This document shows, one piece after another, positions 40,936 through 53,115 of a stretch of 64,000 nt of DNA. Source of the stretch: Palaemon carinicauda. Lineage: Eukaryota; Arthropoda; Malacostraca; Decapoda; Palaemonidae. The position numbers and the translations under genes are program-made. A model generated the notes under the pieces. It searched no databases. It was given only the letters and a program-made list of their open reading frames with translations, and was not told where the DNA came from. Each line of letters starts with the position of its first letter. The stretch's first letter is position 1. The stretch covers positions 93,787,904 to 93,851,903 of the forward strand of contig NC_090728.1 of assembly GCF_036898095.1 (NCBI RefSeq). Direction: 5' to 3'.

Positions 40936-42789
40936 TTACGTCTCTTCAGACGGAGGTGTCTTTTCCTGGGACACCTCTTCAACTTCTTCAATTTCTTCCG
41001 AAGGCGTAGTAGCAGGAGGAACTGGGTCTTTTTTGCGAGGCTGGAAGAACATTGTGATCGGAATTTGTTGCCGCTGCTTCTTTTTTCGATCTAAGAGCAT
41101 CTTGTAGGGAGTCATTATGTCATCAACCTTGTTGCAGAATTGCATCGACCGAACCATATCCTCGTCCCACTCTTGCAACATTTCTTTCACCTCCTTTATA
41201 TGGTTGCAGACCTTGGCAAGCCGTTCTAGTGTTAAGCCCGTTTCTTCGACATTTTTTTGGGTCTCTTCCTGGGTTTCACTCTCTTCTTCGCTTGCCGATT
41301 TCGTCAGGTCTTCGAGGTCTGCGTCAGTTAGGGGCTGGGAATGGCAGTCCAACAACTCGTCGACGTCTTCAGTCGTCATGTCGCCAAACCCGTTACCTCC
41401 AATTATGGCAGCCAACTGCACAGATTTGCGTACTGCAGAGTGTTGGATTTCAGCAGGTGTAAATCCCTCGTCATCGTAAACAATCTCGGGCCACAACTTC
41501 TTCCAGCTTGCATTCACAGTTGCAGGTTTCATCTCTGGAAGTGCCTTCTGAATATTCTTCAGGCACGTGGCTATGGTGTACTGCCGCCAGTACGCCTTCA
41601 AGTTAAAATCTTCATCCTCATCCTCTTGGGCAGCATCCACACACGCAACGAGGTCCGCCAAGGTATTCTTCGTGTAGAGGGCCTTGAACGCCCTGATAAC
41701 CCCCTGGTCCATCGGTTGAATTAATGACGTGGTGTTGGGTGGCAGGAACTCAACCTGAACGCCCTCACGCGACAGGTCAGTTGCGTGTCCACCAGCGTTA
41801 TCCATAAGGAGAAGGATCTTGAATGGCAAGCCCTTCTCTACGAGATATTCATTGACTTGCGGGATGAAACACTGGTGGAACCAGTTGGAGGTCAGCATCT
41901 TCGTAATCCATGCTTTTGGATTATGCATCCAGTACACGGGAAGGAGATTCTTATTCTTATTTTTCAAAGCGCGAGGATTTTTCGACTTATAAATAAGCCC
42001 CGGCTTTAGCATAAATCCAGCAGCATTGCCACATATCACGAGGGTAACGCGATGCTTGAATGCTTTAAAGCCAGAGGCTTTGGCTTCCTCTTTGAACAGG
42101 AAAGTTCGCGACGGCATTCTCTTCCAAAACAAGCCGGTCTCATCCATATCAAAGACTTGTTCCGGCTTGTATCCACCTTCGGCGATAATATTCTTGAACG
42201 TCTGGTTCACGTAAGTTTCAGCAGCGGCAGTGTCAGCCGAAGCAGCCTCGCCATGCAGGGAAACGAAGCGTTTCTGAAACTTCGCGAACCATCCTTTGCT
42301 GGCGGAAAAACGTTGTTTCTGAGGCTGGAAATCAGTGGATGTCCCTGGTTGAGGATCATCTGCATCATCATCATCTTCAGCATGGTTGCCATCGTCGTCT
42401 TGAGGTTCCTTTGCAGCAAAATTCTGATACAAGCTCAAAGCCTTTGTTCGGATGGTGTTTGTATCCAAGGCTATGTTCTTCTTCCGGCAGTCGGCAATCC
42501 ACACAGCTAAAGCACCTTCCATGCGTACGATCGTTTTATTACTCGTTGTAACGACTCGCTTCGCTGATCTGCTAAAGGTGATTGCAGCCGTCTTTCTAAT
42601 GTTCGCCTCGTCCTTCTTGATATAGCGAACAGTAGATTCGTTGATCCCAAAATGGCGCGCCGCGGACGCGTAACTTCTACCGTCTTTTAACATATCGAGA
42701 AGCGTAACCTTCTCAGCAATCGTCATCATCCTTCGGTGGCGTTTAGGCTCACTACCAGCCTTAGTAGAAGCAGAACGCTTGGGAGGCAT
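40936..42789 (-). CDS. Tigger-type transposase, apparently intact (617 aa)
   Basis: The enzyme would cut the transposon at its TIRs and insert it at TA sites. The ATG start (MPPKRSASTKAG) is the first in frame. An N-terminal CENP-B-like helix-turn-helix is at about 20-65 (SYASAARHFGINESTVRYIK). A second CENP-B-type DNA-binding part runs from about 85 to 185 (SKGWFAKFQKRFVSLHGEA). The DDE/DDD core has FDMDETGLFW (Asp216), LLLMDNAGGHA (Asp330) and LIQPMDQGVI (Asp361), spaced 30 residues apart as in pogo-like enzymes. The C-terminus is acidic then basic. Length fits TIGD1-like proteins. No stop or frameshift interrupts it and all three acidic residues are present, unlike the other Tigger copies here. 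A domesticated host gene is possible but less likely, because it lies between TIRs. Confidence 0.92.
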   Translation of the reverse strand: MPPKRSASTKAGSEPKRHRRMMTIAEKVTLLDMLKDGRSYASAARHFGINESTVRYIKKDEANIRKTAAITFSRSAKRVVTTSNKTIVRMEGALAVWIADCRKKNIALDTNTIRTKALSLYQNFAAKEPQDDDGNHAEDDDDADDPQPGTSTDFQPQKQRFSASKGWFAKFQKRFVSLHGEAASADTAAAETYVNQTFKNIIAEGGYKPEQVFDMDETGLFWKRMPSRTFLFKEEAKASGFKAFKHRVTLVICGNAAGFMLKPGLIYKSKNPRALKNKNKNLLPVYWMHNPKAWITKMLTSNWFHQCFIPQVNEYLVEKGLPFKILLLMDNAGGHATDLSREGVQVEFLPPNTTSLIQPMDQGVIRAFKALYTKNTLADLVACVDAAQEDEDEDFNLKAYWRQYTIATCLKNIQKALPEMKPATVNASWKKLWPEIVYDDEGFTPAEIQHSAVRKSVQLAAIIGGNGFGDMTTEDVDELLDCHSQPLTDADLEDLTKSASEEESETQEETQKNVEETGLTLERLAKVCNHIKEVKEMLQEWDEDMVRSMQFCNKVDDIMTPYKMLLDRKKKQRQQIPITMFFQPRKKDPVPPATTPSEEIEEVEEVSQEKTPPSEET

Positions 42790-43139
42790 TGTACAGTAGG
42801 ATTTGACAAAAATTTCAACTTAAAAAGGTCGCACACAGCACAGATTAAACTTCACAAACTTAAGAACGTCTACTCAGTGATACGCGGGAACAGAGAGTGG
42901 ATGACCCGGGCCCGCGAGAACCTAGATGCTGGAAGCTGGAGATGCGGGCAAAACACCAATCACATGCTAGATAACAAAACTTGAGTTCTGATTCGTCATC
43001 TATCAGCGCTTGAACCAATCACAACCCGTCTTACAGTATATGATGCGTAGGTTACCAACTCATACAAGATACCCCGCGCATACCGTACGTACAGTATTAA
43101 TAATAATAATAATAAATGATAATAATACAGTACAGTACT

Positions 43140-43266
43140 GTAATAATAATAATAATAATGATAATAATAATAACAATCATAATTTTATTAACAACAACAA
43201 CAATAATAATAATAATAACAATAATAATAATAGCTTTACGTATGCTATTTTATTCTTTTGTAGGAT

Positions 43267-43319
<53 letters not shown>

Positions 43320-43691
43320 ACGCTTATTCGAAATGTGATTTTTGCAACAAAGAATATTATTGGATGCAGTACTACGTACGTATACATACAAAAGATTCAT
43401 GGAAAAGAAGCACATCCATTACATTTGTAGTACAGTAGTAGCCATCAGCAGCCTTACACCATTCTAATATTGTATGACTGCATCTGATTTGCGTTTCATG
43501 TTCGATTTAATTTTACTACGTACTGTATACAGTACTGAATTATCGTATGATAATAATACAGTAATAATAATAATAATAATGATAATAATGATAACAATAA
43601 TAATTTTATTAACAACAACAACAATAATAATAATAATAACAATAATAATACACGTAATAGCTTTACGTATGCTATTTTATTCTTTTGTAGG

Positions 43692-43758
<67 letters not shown>

Positions 43759-43982
43759 TTATTCGAAATGTGATTTTTGCAACAAAGAATATTATTGGAT
43801 GCAGTACTACGTACGTATACATACAAAAGAATCATGGAAAAGATGCACATCCATTACATTTGTAGTATAGTAGCCATCAGCAGCCTTACACCATTCTAAT
43901 ATGGTATGACTGCATCTGATTTGCGTTTCATGTTCAATTTAATTTTACTACGTACTGTGTACAGTACTGTATTATCGTATGA
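43140..43982. repeat. 421-bp tandem duplication with AAT and (TC)n repeats
   Basis: Unit 1 (43140-43560) and unit 2 (43561 to about 43982) share an (AAT)n start, TTTACGTATGCTATTTTATT, a (TC)n run (43270-43316 and 43695-43752), GCTTATTCGAAATGTGATTT and the rest, with few differences. Unit 2 runs straight into the right TIR of the Tigger. Confidence 0.93.
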
Positions 43983-44257
43983 TCACATTCTCTTTTCGTG
44001 TTTTATTTCTTTCTGTGCTGAATTATATATCATATGTAATGCAATGAACAATCAGTAAGAGCAGATATTACTAATTACAGTATTAATGGAATTACAGGTA
44101 ACAAAATATCGTATTTGGGGGTCTTCAGATTTCGCGGTATTTTCGAAATTTCCGGAAAATCCGCGATATGTATATATATATATATGGGTTATGGAAAAAA
44201 CTCGCGAAGTGGTGAATCCGCGATGGTCGAACCGCGAAGTAGCGAGGGTTCACTGTA

Positions 44258-45939
44258 TAGTTTTCTGTAAGCAGACAGGTTGGCAGGCAAAGCTTCTAAT
44301 ACTTCTAAATGGCTGACTAGTTGTTCAAAAATTACATATTCCAGCACTTTTGAGACAAAGGATAGATTTGAAATAGGTCTATATGAGCTTAATTCCTCGT
44401 AGGCCAGTGCATTTTTCAGAACTGGTGTGACTATACCCATTTTCTCAGATTTAGGAAACTTATATTCATCATAGCTTGCATTTGTTATCCTCATTATTAA
44501 TTTGGCTAGACTAGAAAAGTCTCTCTCTCCAATTACTTCAGATATTGGCAAGGGATCGATCGCACAGTTTGTTTTCTTTGCTCTCTTGATAATTCTGGTG
44601 ATGTCATCTTGTGTTATGTTGTTAAATCGTATTAATTTTGTGTGTGCGCCCGGTGTATCATTAATCTGATGTTGAATATTTACAAATGACCTGGTTATGT
44701 TTTCAATTTTGTTTTTGAAGAATACTAGAAAATTATTTGCTAGTTCCTGGTCACTGTATCCATCAGGTAGCTTCTTTTCTTTTAATTTCCCATTAAACCA
44801 TTCAGGAGACGATGTAACTTATTTATGTCTGTTGCTGCTTCAAGGATCTTTCTCTTATAGTATTCCCTGTTTTTCCTTCTTAGTAGGTAGTTATATTGAC
44901 ACGAAGCAGTTTTGTACTCTACCCAAGTACTTTCAGTTTTTAACCTATTCCACTTTCTTTCCTTACATCTTTTTTCACTCTTTTTTACCAAAGTCTCTCC
45001 ATCAAACCAAGGAGATTGATCTTTTACGGTTATAGTCTTTTCCATCGGTGGGCATATGGTATCATATTCACTTATACTCACTTTATTGTAAGTGGCCATG
45101 TGACAGTTAGCGCACTTAGCTCCTAACAGACGTTGGTCATCATAATCACAGGGAATGTTGATAGCATTATTTACTTTCTTTGTAACTTCTTCAATAAATA
45201 CAGTAGGAGAAAAATCTTATTTATGTCTAAAGTTTATTTTGTTTACTAATGCATGTTTCTGTAGAGGTAGACTAGACTTAATAAGTCTGTGTACTGGGGA
45301 GATATTACATTTCTCTTCGACTTTTATATCAGACAATATTATTCATGTCATCACTTATAACTAAGTCTAGCGTATGCCCAGTTAAAGTAGTTGTGCAGTC
45401 GACATTATTCAATAGTCGATATGATTCTAGTATCTCACTCACTAAATGACAAAACATCAGGATTTAATGCCTCATCCATCCAAAAATTGAAGTCTCCATA
45501 GCTAACTAATTTGTTTTTTCCATGATAATCATCTCAATGAGAGCACCAAATTCTTAAAAAAAAAAAAATTAGAGTTTGTTCTACAAGGTTTAAAGATTGT
45601 TACAAAGGATATTCTTCTATTTTTGGGAGTAAATTTTATTTCTATATATTCAAAGCTTGTTACACTAATTCTTTTCATCATTTTGAGATTTGAGTAACTT
45701 TTATGAATAAAGAGTCCGACAAACACACCAGACCTTCCTTCTCTCGGTATGTGAAAGAAGGCATGTGTGGGGGGCATCATTTCAGTGATTTTTGCCTTGT
45801 CCAAGTTATTTAGCCAAGTTCCAGATAATGCTAGTATATCTAAATATTTCTTGTTTATCAATTCTCGAATTTGAACAGTCTTATTACCTACAGATTGTAT
45901 ATTCACATCGCCACAGTTTATGACATCCCTAGTAACCAT
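44258..45939 (-). pseudogene. CR1/L2-like ORF2: endonuclease, linker and start of RT
   Basis: ATG at 45939 begins an apurinic-type endonuclease N-terminus (RELINKKYLDILALSGTWL). The frame is lost after 45529. The basic linker survives at 44782-45099 (KDQSPWFDGETLVKK, YNYLLRRKNREYYKRKILEA). The beginning of the RT is at 44258-44551 (VTPVLKN, SSYRPISNLSFVSKVLE, LSAYRKLY). The reading stops exactly at a TA where the Tigger TIR starts. Frameshifts and the missing RT core make it dead. Confidence 0.75.
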
Positions 45940-46048
45940 GATCAGTATTTTCCGCTAGTCTTTTCAATTCCAAGTCAAAAGCATTGCAGTCTCTCGAATT
46001 TACTGTATGGTCACTTGGTCTGTTTCTGGTGGAGTGTCTCCCTGAACA

Positions 46049-47046
46049 TTACCTGCAGACTTTATCTTCATTCTTAGACTTGCAATCTTTTTCAAAATGT
46101 CCATATCTCTGACAGTGGTAGCAGGTGATCATGTGGTACCTACCACGTATGTTATAGATACCCCATCGTAACGAAACTTTGTCTCCATTATCATGAATAG
46201 CCCTCCGAACTTCAGGATCACATTTCAGCACATAGTTGGCGGTCCCCCCGAGGCCTTTTTCTTCAGGACTGCACTTATCTTCTATATTTTGGATATGGTC
46301 CAGGCAGTTATTTCTTTGAATAAAAGCATTTACTACATCATCTTCATAATTGTATACATTGCATATCATTATTTTAGGTTTTAGTTTTCCGATTTTTCTC
46401 GTTTCAGTGTCAGCCACCAATGTCTGAATTTTGTTTCCCGCCTCTTCTCTGATCATATTGTTTGCAAAGTTTACAACAACATTTCCATTCGTAGTTGACC
46501 TTGTGTTAAGTATAGGAATGTCTTTAAGTGCTTGTTCAACCTCATGTTTTGGTAATTCTAGTTGTTGAATTAGTTGATTTAATTATCAACAGATTTTTTT
46601 CCCCTAACTATGTCAGCAAATGTCGGTTTCGCCGGTTTTGGGTCTATCAATGTTTGAAGTGTTGCTTTAATTGATTCCATATTCATGGCAAGAATGTTAA
46701 CTTTCTCAGTGAGGTCGGTGATCTGGGTGGAATTTGCTGCATCTGCACCAAGGTCCACAAGTTTGTTTTCCAAGTCATCTATTTTCGCATCTTATTCGTT
46801 CAGGGTCGGATTACTCATGTTTACATCTTCCTTTAATTTTAATATTACTAAATTGTTTTGTCTGGTATCATGTACACAGTGAAGGCATAACCAATCTAGG
46901 TTCTTCCGGTTAATCTCACTGATGGCTGTCACTATATGCACACATCTCTATATATGGTAGAGTCTATTACATTCACATACTATCCATTTTTTCCGTTCTC
47001 CATCCGTTTCATTACATTTGAAGCAGATATAGTTAGGAGCAGACAT
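46049..47046 (-). pseudogene. CR1/L2-like ORF1 with PHD-like finger and zinc knuckle
   Basis: From an ATG at 47046 the minus strand reads a PHD-like finger (CFKCNETDGE, WIVCECNRLYH, WLCLHC) with an in-frame stop inside. Then come a coiled-coil segment (ITDLTEKVNILAMNMESIK at 46579-46773), a short FADIVRGKK block and a second part (46049-46456) ending in a CCHC knuckle, CYHCQRYGHFEKDC. Such ORF1 proteins bind element RNA. At least three in-frame stops are present, so it is a relic. Confidence 0.7.
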
Positions 47047-48200
47047 GGTGTACTGTTTCTTATCACTTAGATTTTTCCATAAGACTAACTAATATCTTTT
47101 CAATGATATTCTATGCGAGAAACACAAAACTAAAAACTAAAACATGACTCAAGGCATGAATAGCAGAGCTCGACACAACATGTCCACACTCTAGCTATAC
47201 ACAGTGGATGCATCTTTGTTAATATCATTCACTTGTAATAAAAATGTTTTAAATACAAAAATCATCATTATAAACTCTCTTGGAAAGAATTAGGAAGTCT
47301 CCCAACCCTTTCCTATAATGACCACTGAACCAGGAGATATATTCTCACACCAGAAATACTCAATTATCTAAGATATTCGCTCCAGTAAGATAAGTGATGG
47401 TCCATCCTACACCAAATATCATAATCATAGCCTCATGATTTACCAAGTCAAAGGTTATGAGAACAAATACCAACTTGAGCTTACCCAGCCTTAACAAAAA
47501 TTCACATAAGATATGATTCTATCAATCCTCTCTTCTCTCCTCATTTCATGGCGATATACTCCGTTGCAAGAAGATGGTAACCTCTCTCACCGCCCATCAA
47601 AAAAATATTATGTATTCCAATACAATTATGTATGAGGGAATACAGGCTGAAAATAGGCTTTAAAGAACTCATGTAATACGACTAAATAAGTATATTAATC
47701 CCACCACATAAATAACCTTACCAAGGTTACAACTGACAGGCTAATTAACATGCAGTCAGCATTCAGCTATCTTTGAGCCAAAACTAACTGCAATGCAATT
47801 AAAAACAATAATATTCACCCTTAAGGGTGCCGGCCGGAATGCCAATATATGGGGGTATAGGAAGAAAAACACAAAATCCTGAAAAAATTCAATGTGCTTC
47901 GTATGGCAATGGCGAATGAGTATACAAAATATTTTGTCAAAATTCCTCTTACTTTCATAGTTACAGGGTAATTAGTAAAAGTAACTCAATAAACCATGAA
48001 CATTGTTCCCTCCGAGAAAATGCTGTATTTCTGTTATCGTAAATTTTGATAATTATTATATTTTAATGTAAAAGAAATATTGAACAATGGCATCTGTATA
48101 ACTTCCATGAGTTGCAGACAACCGTAAATTATACCCTTTGCCCTTCAGTCCTACCACAAACCTGAGAGAGAGAGTACATGTCTGAGTTTGACCTCTGATG
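47047..48200. other. Non-coding stretch
   Basis: No gene or terminal repeat is recognisable. The first bases may be the 5' UTR of the CR1/L2-like element. Confidence 0.4.
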
Positions 48201-48346
48201 TTCACTCATTTTTACGTTTGTTTATCTCGTTTTTGGCAAGGATTTTATCATTTCAAAAGAGGAAAAGACAATTTCCGCATCTTGCTAACATAAGGGAGAA
48301 GAAAATTCTCTCTATTAAGAGTTCAGAGGAGGGTAATATCAGTAGT

Positions 48347-48452
<106 letters not shown>

Positions 48453-48499
48453 TACCTTACCTTATTGCCTTATTTTTTGTTTGGGTTCCCCCAGGTCCC

Positions 48500-51400
48500 T
48501 CAGTGTGAGGCACCTCGTATATCCACCAGAGAGTTGCTAATGCATCTTCCGGTGTATTTTGCATCTTCCAGTCTTGGATGGTCTGGGATGCATCTTAAGT
48601 ATTTATCGAGCTTATTCTTAAACACATCTACGCTCACTCCTGATATGTTTCTTAGATGAGCTGGCAGCACATTAAATAGTCGCTGCATTATCGATGCTGG
48701 TGCGTAGTGGATTAATGTCCTGTGCGCCTTTCTTAGTTTACCTGGTATATTTTTTGGCACTATTAATCTACCTCGGCTTGCTCTTTCTGATATATTTAGC
48801 TCCATGATGTTTTCAGTAATTCCTTCTATTTGCTTCCATGCTTGTATTATCATGTAGCGTTCTCTTCTCCTTTCTAGACTGTATAGTTTTAAAAATTGCA
48901 GTCTTTCCCAGTAGTCAAGGTCCTTAACTTCTTCTATTCTAGCAGTATAGGACCTTTGTACACTCTCTATTTGCGCAATATCCTTTTGGTAGTGTGGGTA
49001 CCATATCACATTGCAGTACTCGAGTGTACTACGTATATAAGTTTTGTAAAGCATAATCATGTGTTCAGCTTTCCTTGTTTTAAAGTGTCTGAATAACATT
49101 CCCATTTTTGCTTTACATTTAGCCAACAGTGTTGCTATTTGGTCGTTGCATAACATATTCCTATTTAACATTACACCAAGGTCTTTAATTGCTTCCTTGT
49201 TTGTGATTGTCTCATTATTAGGTCCCTTGTATGCATATACCATTCCTTCTCTGTTTCCATAATTTATTGATTCGAATTTATCGGAGTTAAATACCATCCT
49301 ATTTATCTCCGCCCATTCATATATTTTGTTTAGATCTCTTTGTAGTGAGTTCCTATCTTCATCACAAGTAATTTCTCTACTTATTCTTGTGTCATCGGCG
49401 AAACTTCTCACTACGGAGTTTTCAACATCACAGTCTATGTCTGAGATCATGATAACAAACAGCAGTGCAGCTAATACCGTACCTTGTGGCACACCAGATA
49501 TTACCTGGGCTTCATCTGATTTCTCGTCATTTGCAACCACTATCTTGTTTTCTGTTTTGCAGGAATTCTTTTACCCATTTTCCTATCTTTCCCACAATAT
49601 TATGCTTTCTCATTTTTTTCTCCAATATGTTATGGTCTACCTTGTCAAAGGCTTTTGCAAAATCTAGATAGATCACATCTGTGTCTTTTTCATTTATCAT
49701 ATTATTGTATATGTTTTCATAGTGTGCTATCAGTTGGGTCTGTGTACTTTTTCCAGGCCCGAAACCGTGTTGACCCATATTAAACAAATTATTTTTAACC
49801 AAATGGTTCATTATTTTCTTTTTTATTACCCTCTCATACACTTTCATAATATGTGATGTTAGACTAACAGGTCTATAATTGCTTGCCTCTAGTCTTGATC
49901 CACTTTTGAAGATAGGGGTTATATAAGCTAATTTATGTTTAACATATATCTCGCTCATATCTACACTTTGTCTTAGCAGTATTGCAAGCGGCTTCGCGAT
50001 AGTGTTTGCAGTTTTTTTTAACAAAATCGCTGGAACTCCATCTGGTCCGGCTGCCGATCCATTTTTAATTTCGTTTATAGCCGTGACAATATCTGCTTCA
50101 TTAATACCTATATCCGTTAGATATTCAACATTTTCTTCTCTCATTTCTGTTTCATTATTCTCATTCGCAATTCTTGGTGTGAACTCACTTTTATATTTTT
50201 CTGCTAATATATTGCATATTTCCTTTTTTTCATTCGTTAGCCGTCCTTCAATTCTTAGAGGGCCTATTTCTAATCTCCCTTTATTCATCTTTTTTGCATA
50301 GGAGTAAAGTACTTTGGGGTTTCTTTTTATATTTTGAAGTGTCCTTTCTTCTAAGTCCCTTTTTTCATTTTCTTTCGACTGTATAATCTTTTGTTCTGCA
50401 TTTTCTATCTTACATTTTATTTCCCTCATTTTCCACACATTTTTTTCTTTTGCAAGATTTTTCTTCCACTTTCTAATTTTCTGAAATAAGATCCTTCTGT
50501 CTCTTGTTATGCACGTCTTTTGTTTATTGTTTTTTTTCGGTACATATTTTTCAACAATTTTCTCCAGTATATTGTACAGTATGTCCGTATTTACCTGTAT
50601 ATTATCACTTACAAATACATTTCATTTTTCCATTCTTTATTCAGTTCTTCATTTATTTCTGACCATTTTATATTCTTACTGTAAAAATTATATTTTCCAT
50701 ATCCTTCCCAAAGTTTTGTGCTTTTATTAATTCTGTGATCACTTGCTTTGGAATGGACTATCAATTCTATGACATTGTGGTCTGAAATTCCCGTGTTATA
50801 CACTATTATTTCTTTAACATAATTCACCTCATTCACAAATACTAGATCTAGGACATTTTCCTTTCTTGTTGGAATGTGGTTTATTTGTTGCATATTATGT
50901 TCTAATAGCATATCTTGAAGCTTTTCAAATTGCCTCTTATCTTCTGCGCTACTATTACTATCTTTTTTATATGTATACATACAACCACTTTCTTCTATCC
51001 GTTCTTTCCAATCCACGAAAGGAAAGTTAAAATCTCCGGATAGGAGTATATTCCAGTCTTTATGGTTTCTACATATATCATCTATTTTTTCTATTATTAT
51101 GTCAAACTCCTTAGTGTTTAGGGGTCTGTAAACTACAATATTCATTAGTTTTTTCAAATTCAAATTCTACCGCAATCAATTCACATTCTGTGTTGCTGTA
51201 TTTTTCACATACTTTTCCTTGATTTATGTCTCTTCCATATATTGCGGTTCCCCCTTGATTCCTATTTTTTCTGTCTGATCTATAAGTTTGGAAACCCTTT
51301 ATCTGGTCATCACTGCCAGTCTCTTGGGAATACCATGTTTCACTTATATTTAATATATCTATTTTTTCAATTTGGGTTAGTTCTTCTAAGAACTCTATTT

Positions 51401-51503
51401 TCCTTTTAGAGTTACTTGTGACTAAACCCTGTGCATTCATTACCATTATGGTTTGTGTTTCATCCCCATTATTTAATATTGGTAATAATATGGATTCTCC
51501 CAT
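48500..51503 (-). pseudogene. LINE ORF2: endonuclease and reverse transcriptase with three frameshifts
   Basis: ATG at 51503. The endonuclease has MVMNAQGL, ILNISETWY, LLSGDFNFPFVDW and GISDHNVIEL. The linker is basic. The RT shows NYRPVSLTSHIMKVYERV, GFGPGKST, VIYLDFAKAFDKVDH, GVPQGTVLAALLF and SFADDTRISREI with its Asp pair, and the C-terminal domain continues to 48500. Single-base frame changes occur near 51140, near 50610 and near 49535 (inside QNRKQ). Everything else is open, so the copy decayed only recently, or sequencing errors are involved. Full-length protein would be about 1000 residues, normal for the group. Confidence 0.85.
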
Positions 51504-52870
51504 GCTTCCTTCCTGTTCTGATATGATGTTCTTTTCTTCATTTCCCGGAATTCTGCCATTAAAAAATCCAACTTTTCTATTATATTTGCTCTTTCGCCTT
51601 CATATTTATTTGTGTGTGTATACCTGCAACTGTCCCCATATCTGCACCAACCCCTGGCATTATAGATGCATTCTTTGTAGTTGGGCTCTAAATGTGCAGG
51701 TTTGGGTTGTAAGGCCTCATATCTTGGGGCTCTTGGTTCAAAGCGCGGTATATACACGGCCTGCTTTTTTGTTTCTTTTTTTGTTTCTTTTTTGCTTTCA
51801 TTTTTCTTTTCAGTTTGCTGAGTTTTCTTACTTTCATTCATAGTTGCAGGATGCATATATCGACATTTTTTGTTGTAAATGCATCCTTTTCCTTCTTTTA
51901 GGTTTTTGCATATTTTTGGATGGAGATCTCTGCATTCGTCTCCATATCCGTCTAAATACGCACATTTACCATATATTTCATAATTATGGCATATCTTTGG
52001 ATGCTTGTAGTAGCATCTTTCGCCAAATCTGCAATTCCCTCTTTTCAGCATATTGCAGACTATATCCTTCTTTTCTATTTTTTCTTGTTCTTGCTCTTCC
52101 CTAAAATTATGTAGGTCCGGGTAGAGTCTCTTGGGTCTATTATTTGTTTCCATCTGGTAATTTATTTCTTCATAAGTATGTTGTTGGATGGCATCATAGG
52201 TTATATCAATGATTTCTTCTGCATCCTTACACATATCCTGTTCATTGTTCTCTTCTTCTTCTTTTTCTTCTTCTTCTTCTTCTGTTTCTTCTTCTTCCTC
52301 TTCTTTATCTTCAACTACTTGCAGATTTAGTCTCGACTTAATTATATTTTCTATCCAGACTAAGCATGTTGAGCAGAATACCTTTGTGTCTTTATTTTTT
52401 ATTTTTTGCTGTATTTCAGCACATGTGGGGTGTGTTGGGACATGACAGGCATCACATTTTCTAATCAATTGTTGAGGATTATTAATGGAATACCATATCT
52501 TACATGTATTACACCATTTTGGCATTCTTTTTCCCATTGCATCAATCAGCATATTCACCATATTGGACTTCTTATTGTTCTTTGATGGAATGTGTTGATT
52601 GGTGTAGACTTTCTTTATAAGTCTCTTTATCACTTGGATCCTCTTTGGAATTTCTTCTATTATTTTGCTGATGTTTTCCGCAGATTTGCTCCAGTTTATT
52701 GGATCATATTGCTTCAATATGTCTGCGAATATTTTTCCGTCACATTGGTTGACGTTACTAGTGACCTCTGTTATCAGACGGTCGAGCTCCTGTTTCGCCA
52801 ACTCATGGAATTTATTTTTGCCGAGTCCAGCGATGTCTCTCCAAGCCTTGCCCGTGTTGTACATAGCCAT
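51473..52870 (-). CDS. LINE ORF1 protein with PHD-like finger and four CCCH zinc fingers (465 aa)
   Basis: ATG start at 52870, no internal stop. An N-terminal helical region (1-115) is followed by a PHD-like Cys/His cluster (C120-x2-C, C139-x2-C, H147-x2-C150, C166-x2-C169). A Glu-rich stretch spans about 187-210. Three CCCH fingers follow in tandem: C272-x7-C-x5-C-x3-H290, C294-x8-C-x9-C-x3-H317 and C321-x8-C-x5-C-x3-H340. After a Lys/Glu spacer comes a fourth at C401-x7-C-x5-C-x3-H419. CCCH fingers usually bind single-stranded RNA, so the protein probably coats the element RNA. Its place directly before ORF2, with a 31-nt overlap, identifies it as ORF1. CCCH arrays replace the more usual CCHC knuckles, which I find unusual. 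Confidence 0.88.
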   Translation of the reverse strand: MAMYNTGKAWRDIAGLGKNKFHELAKQELDRLITEVTSNVNQCDGKIFADILKQYDPINWSKSAENISKIIEEIPKRIQVIKRLIKKVYTNQHIPSKNNKKSNMVNMLIDAMGKRMPKWCNTCKIWYSINNPQQLIRKCDACHVPTHPTCAEIQQKIKNKDTKVFCSTCLVWIENIIKSRLNLQVVEDKEEEEEETEEEEEEKEEEENNEQDMCKDAEEIIDITYDAIQQHTYEEINYQMETNNRPKRLYPDLHNFREEQEQEKIEKKDIVCNMLKRGNCRFGERCYYKHPKICHNYEIYGKCAYLDGYGDECRDLHPKICKNLKEGKGCIYNKKCRYMHPATMNESKKTQQTEKKNESKKETKKETKKQAVYIPRFEPRAPRYEALQPKPAHLEPNYKECIYNARGWCRYGDSCRYTHTNKYEGERANIIEKLDFLMAEFREMKKRTSYQNRKEAWENPYYYQY

Positions 52871-53054
52871 CTTGATTAGATTTTTAGTAATTCACAAGAT
52901 AACTATTCTATGCCGACGTTTTATCCCACTTCTCTGACCTCAAACTAATCACTGACTATTCACGAAAACTTGTAGCTATATTGCACTCGATAGCCTTTTG
53001 TTAACCGCGTTAAATCAGGATATTTATAGGGTCGCAAAAGTGTAATTACTCACC

Positions 53055-53115
<61 letters not shown>

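Noticed and set aside
41117..42551. Plus-strand frames of 60-150 codons opposite the Tigger transposase
   Set aside because: They are antisense shadows of the real minus-strand gene.
43010..43822. Asn-, Ile- and Ser/Leu-repeat reading frames on both strands
   Set aside because: They come from AAT and TC microsatellites inside a tandem duplication.
43100..43990. CRISPR-like array
   Set aside because: The repeats are a two-unit tandem duplication with microsatellites in eukaryotic DNA, without regular spacers.
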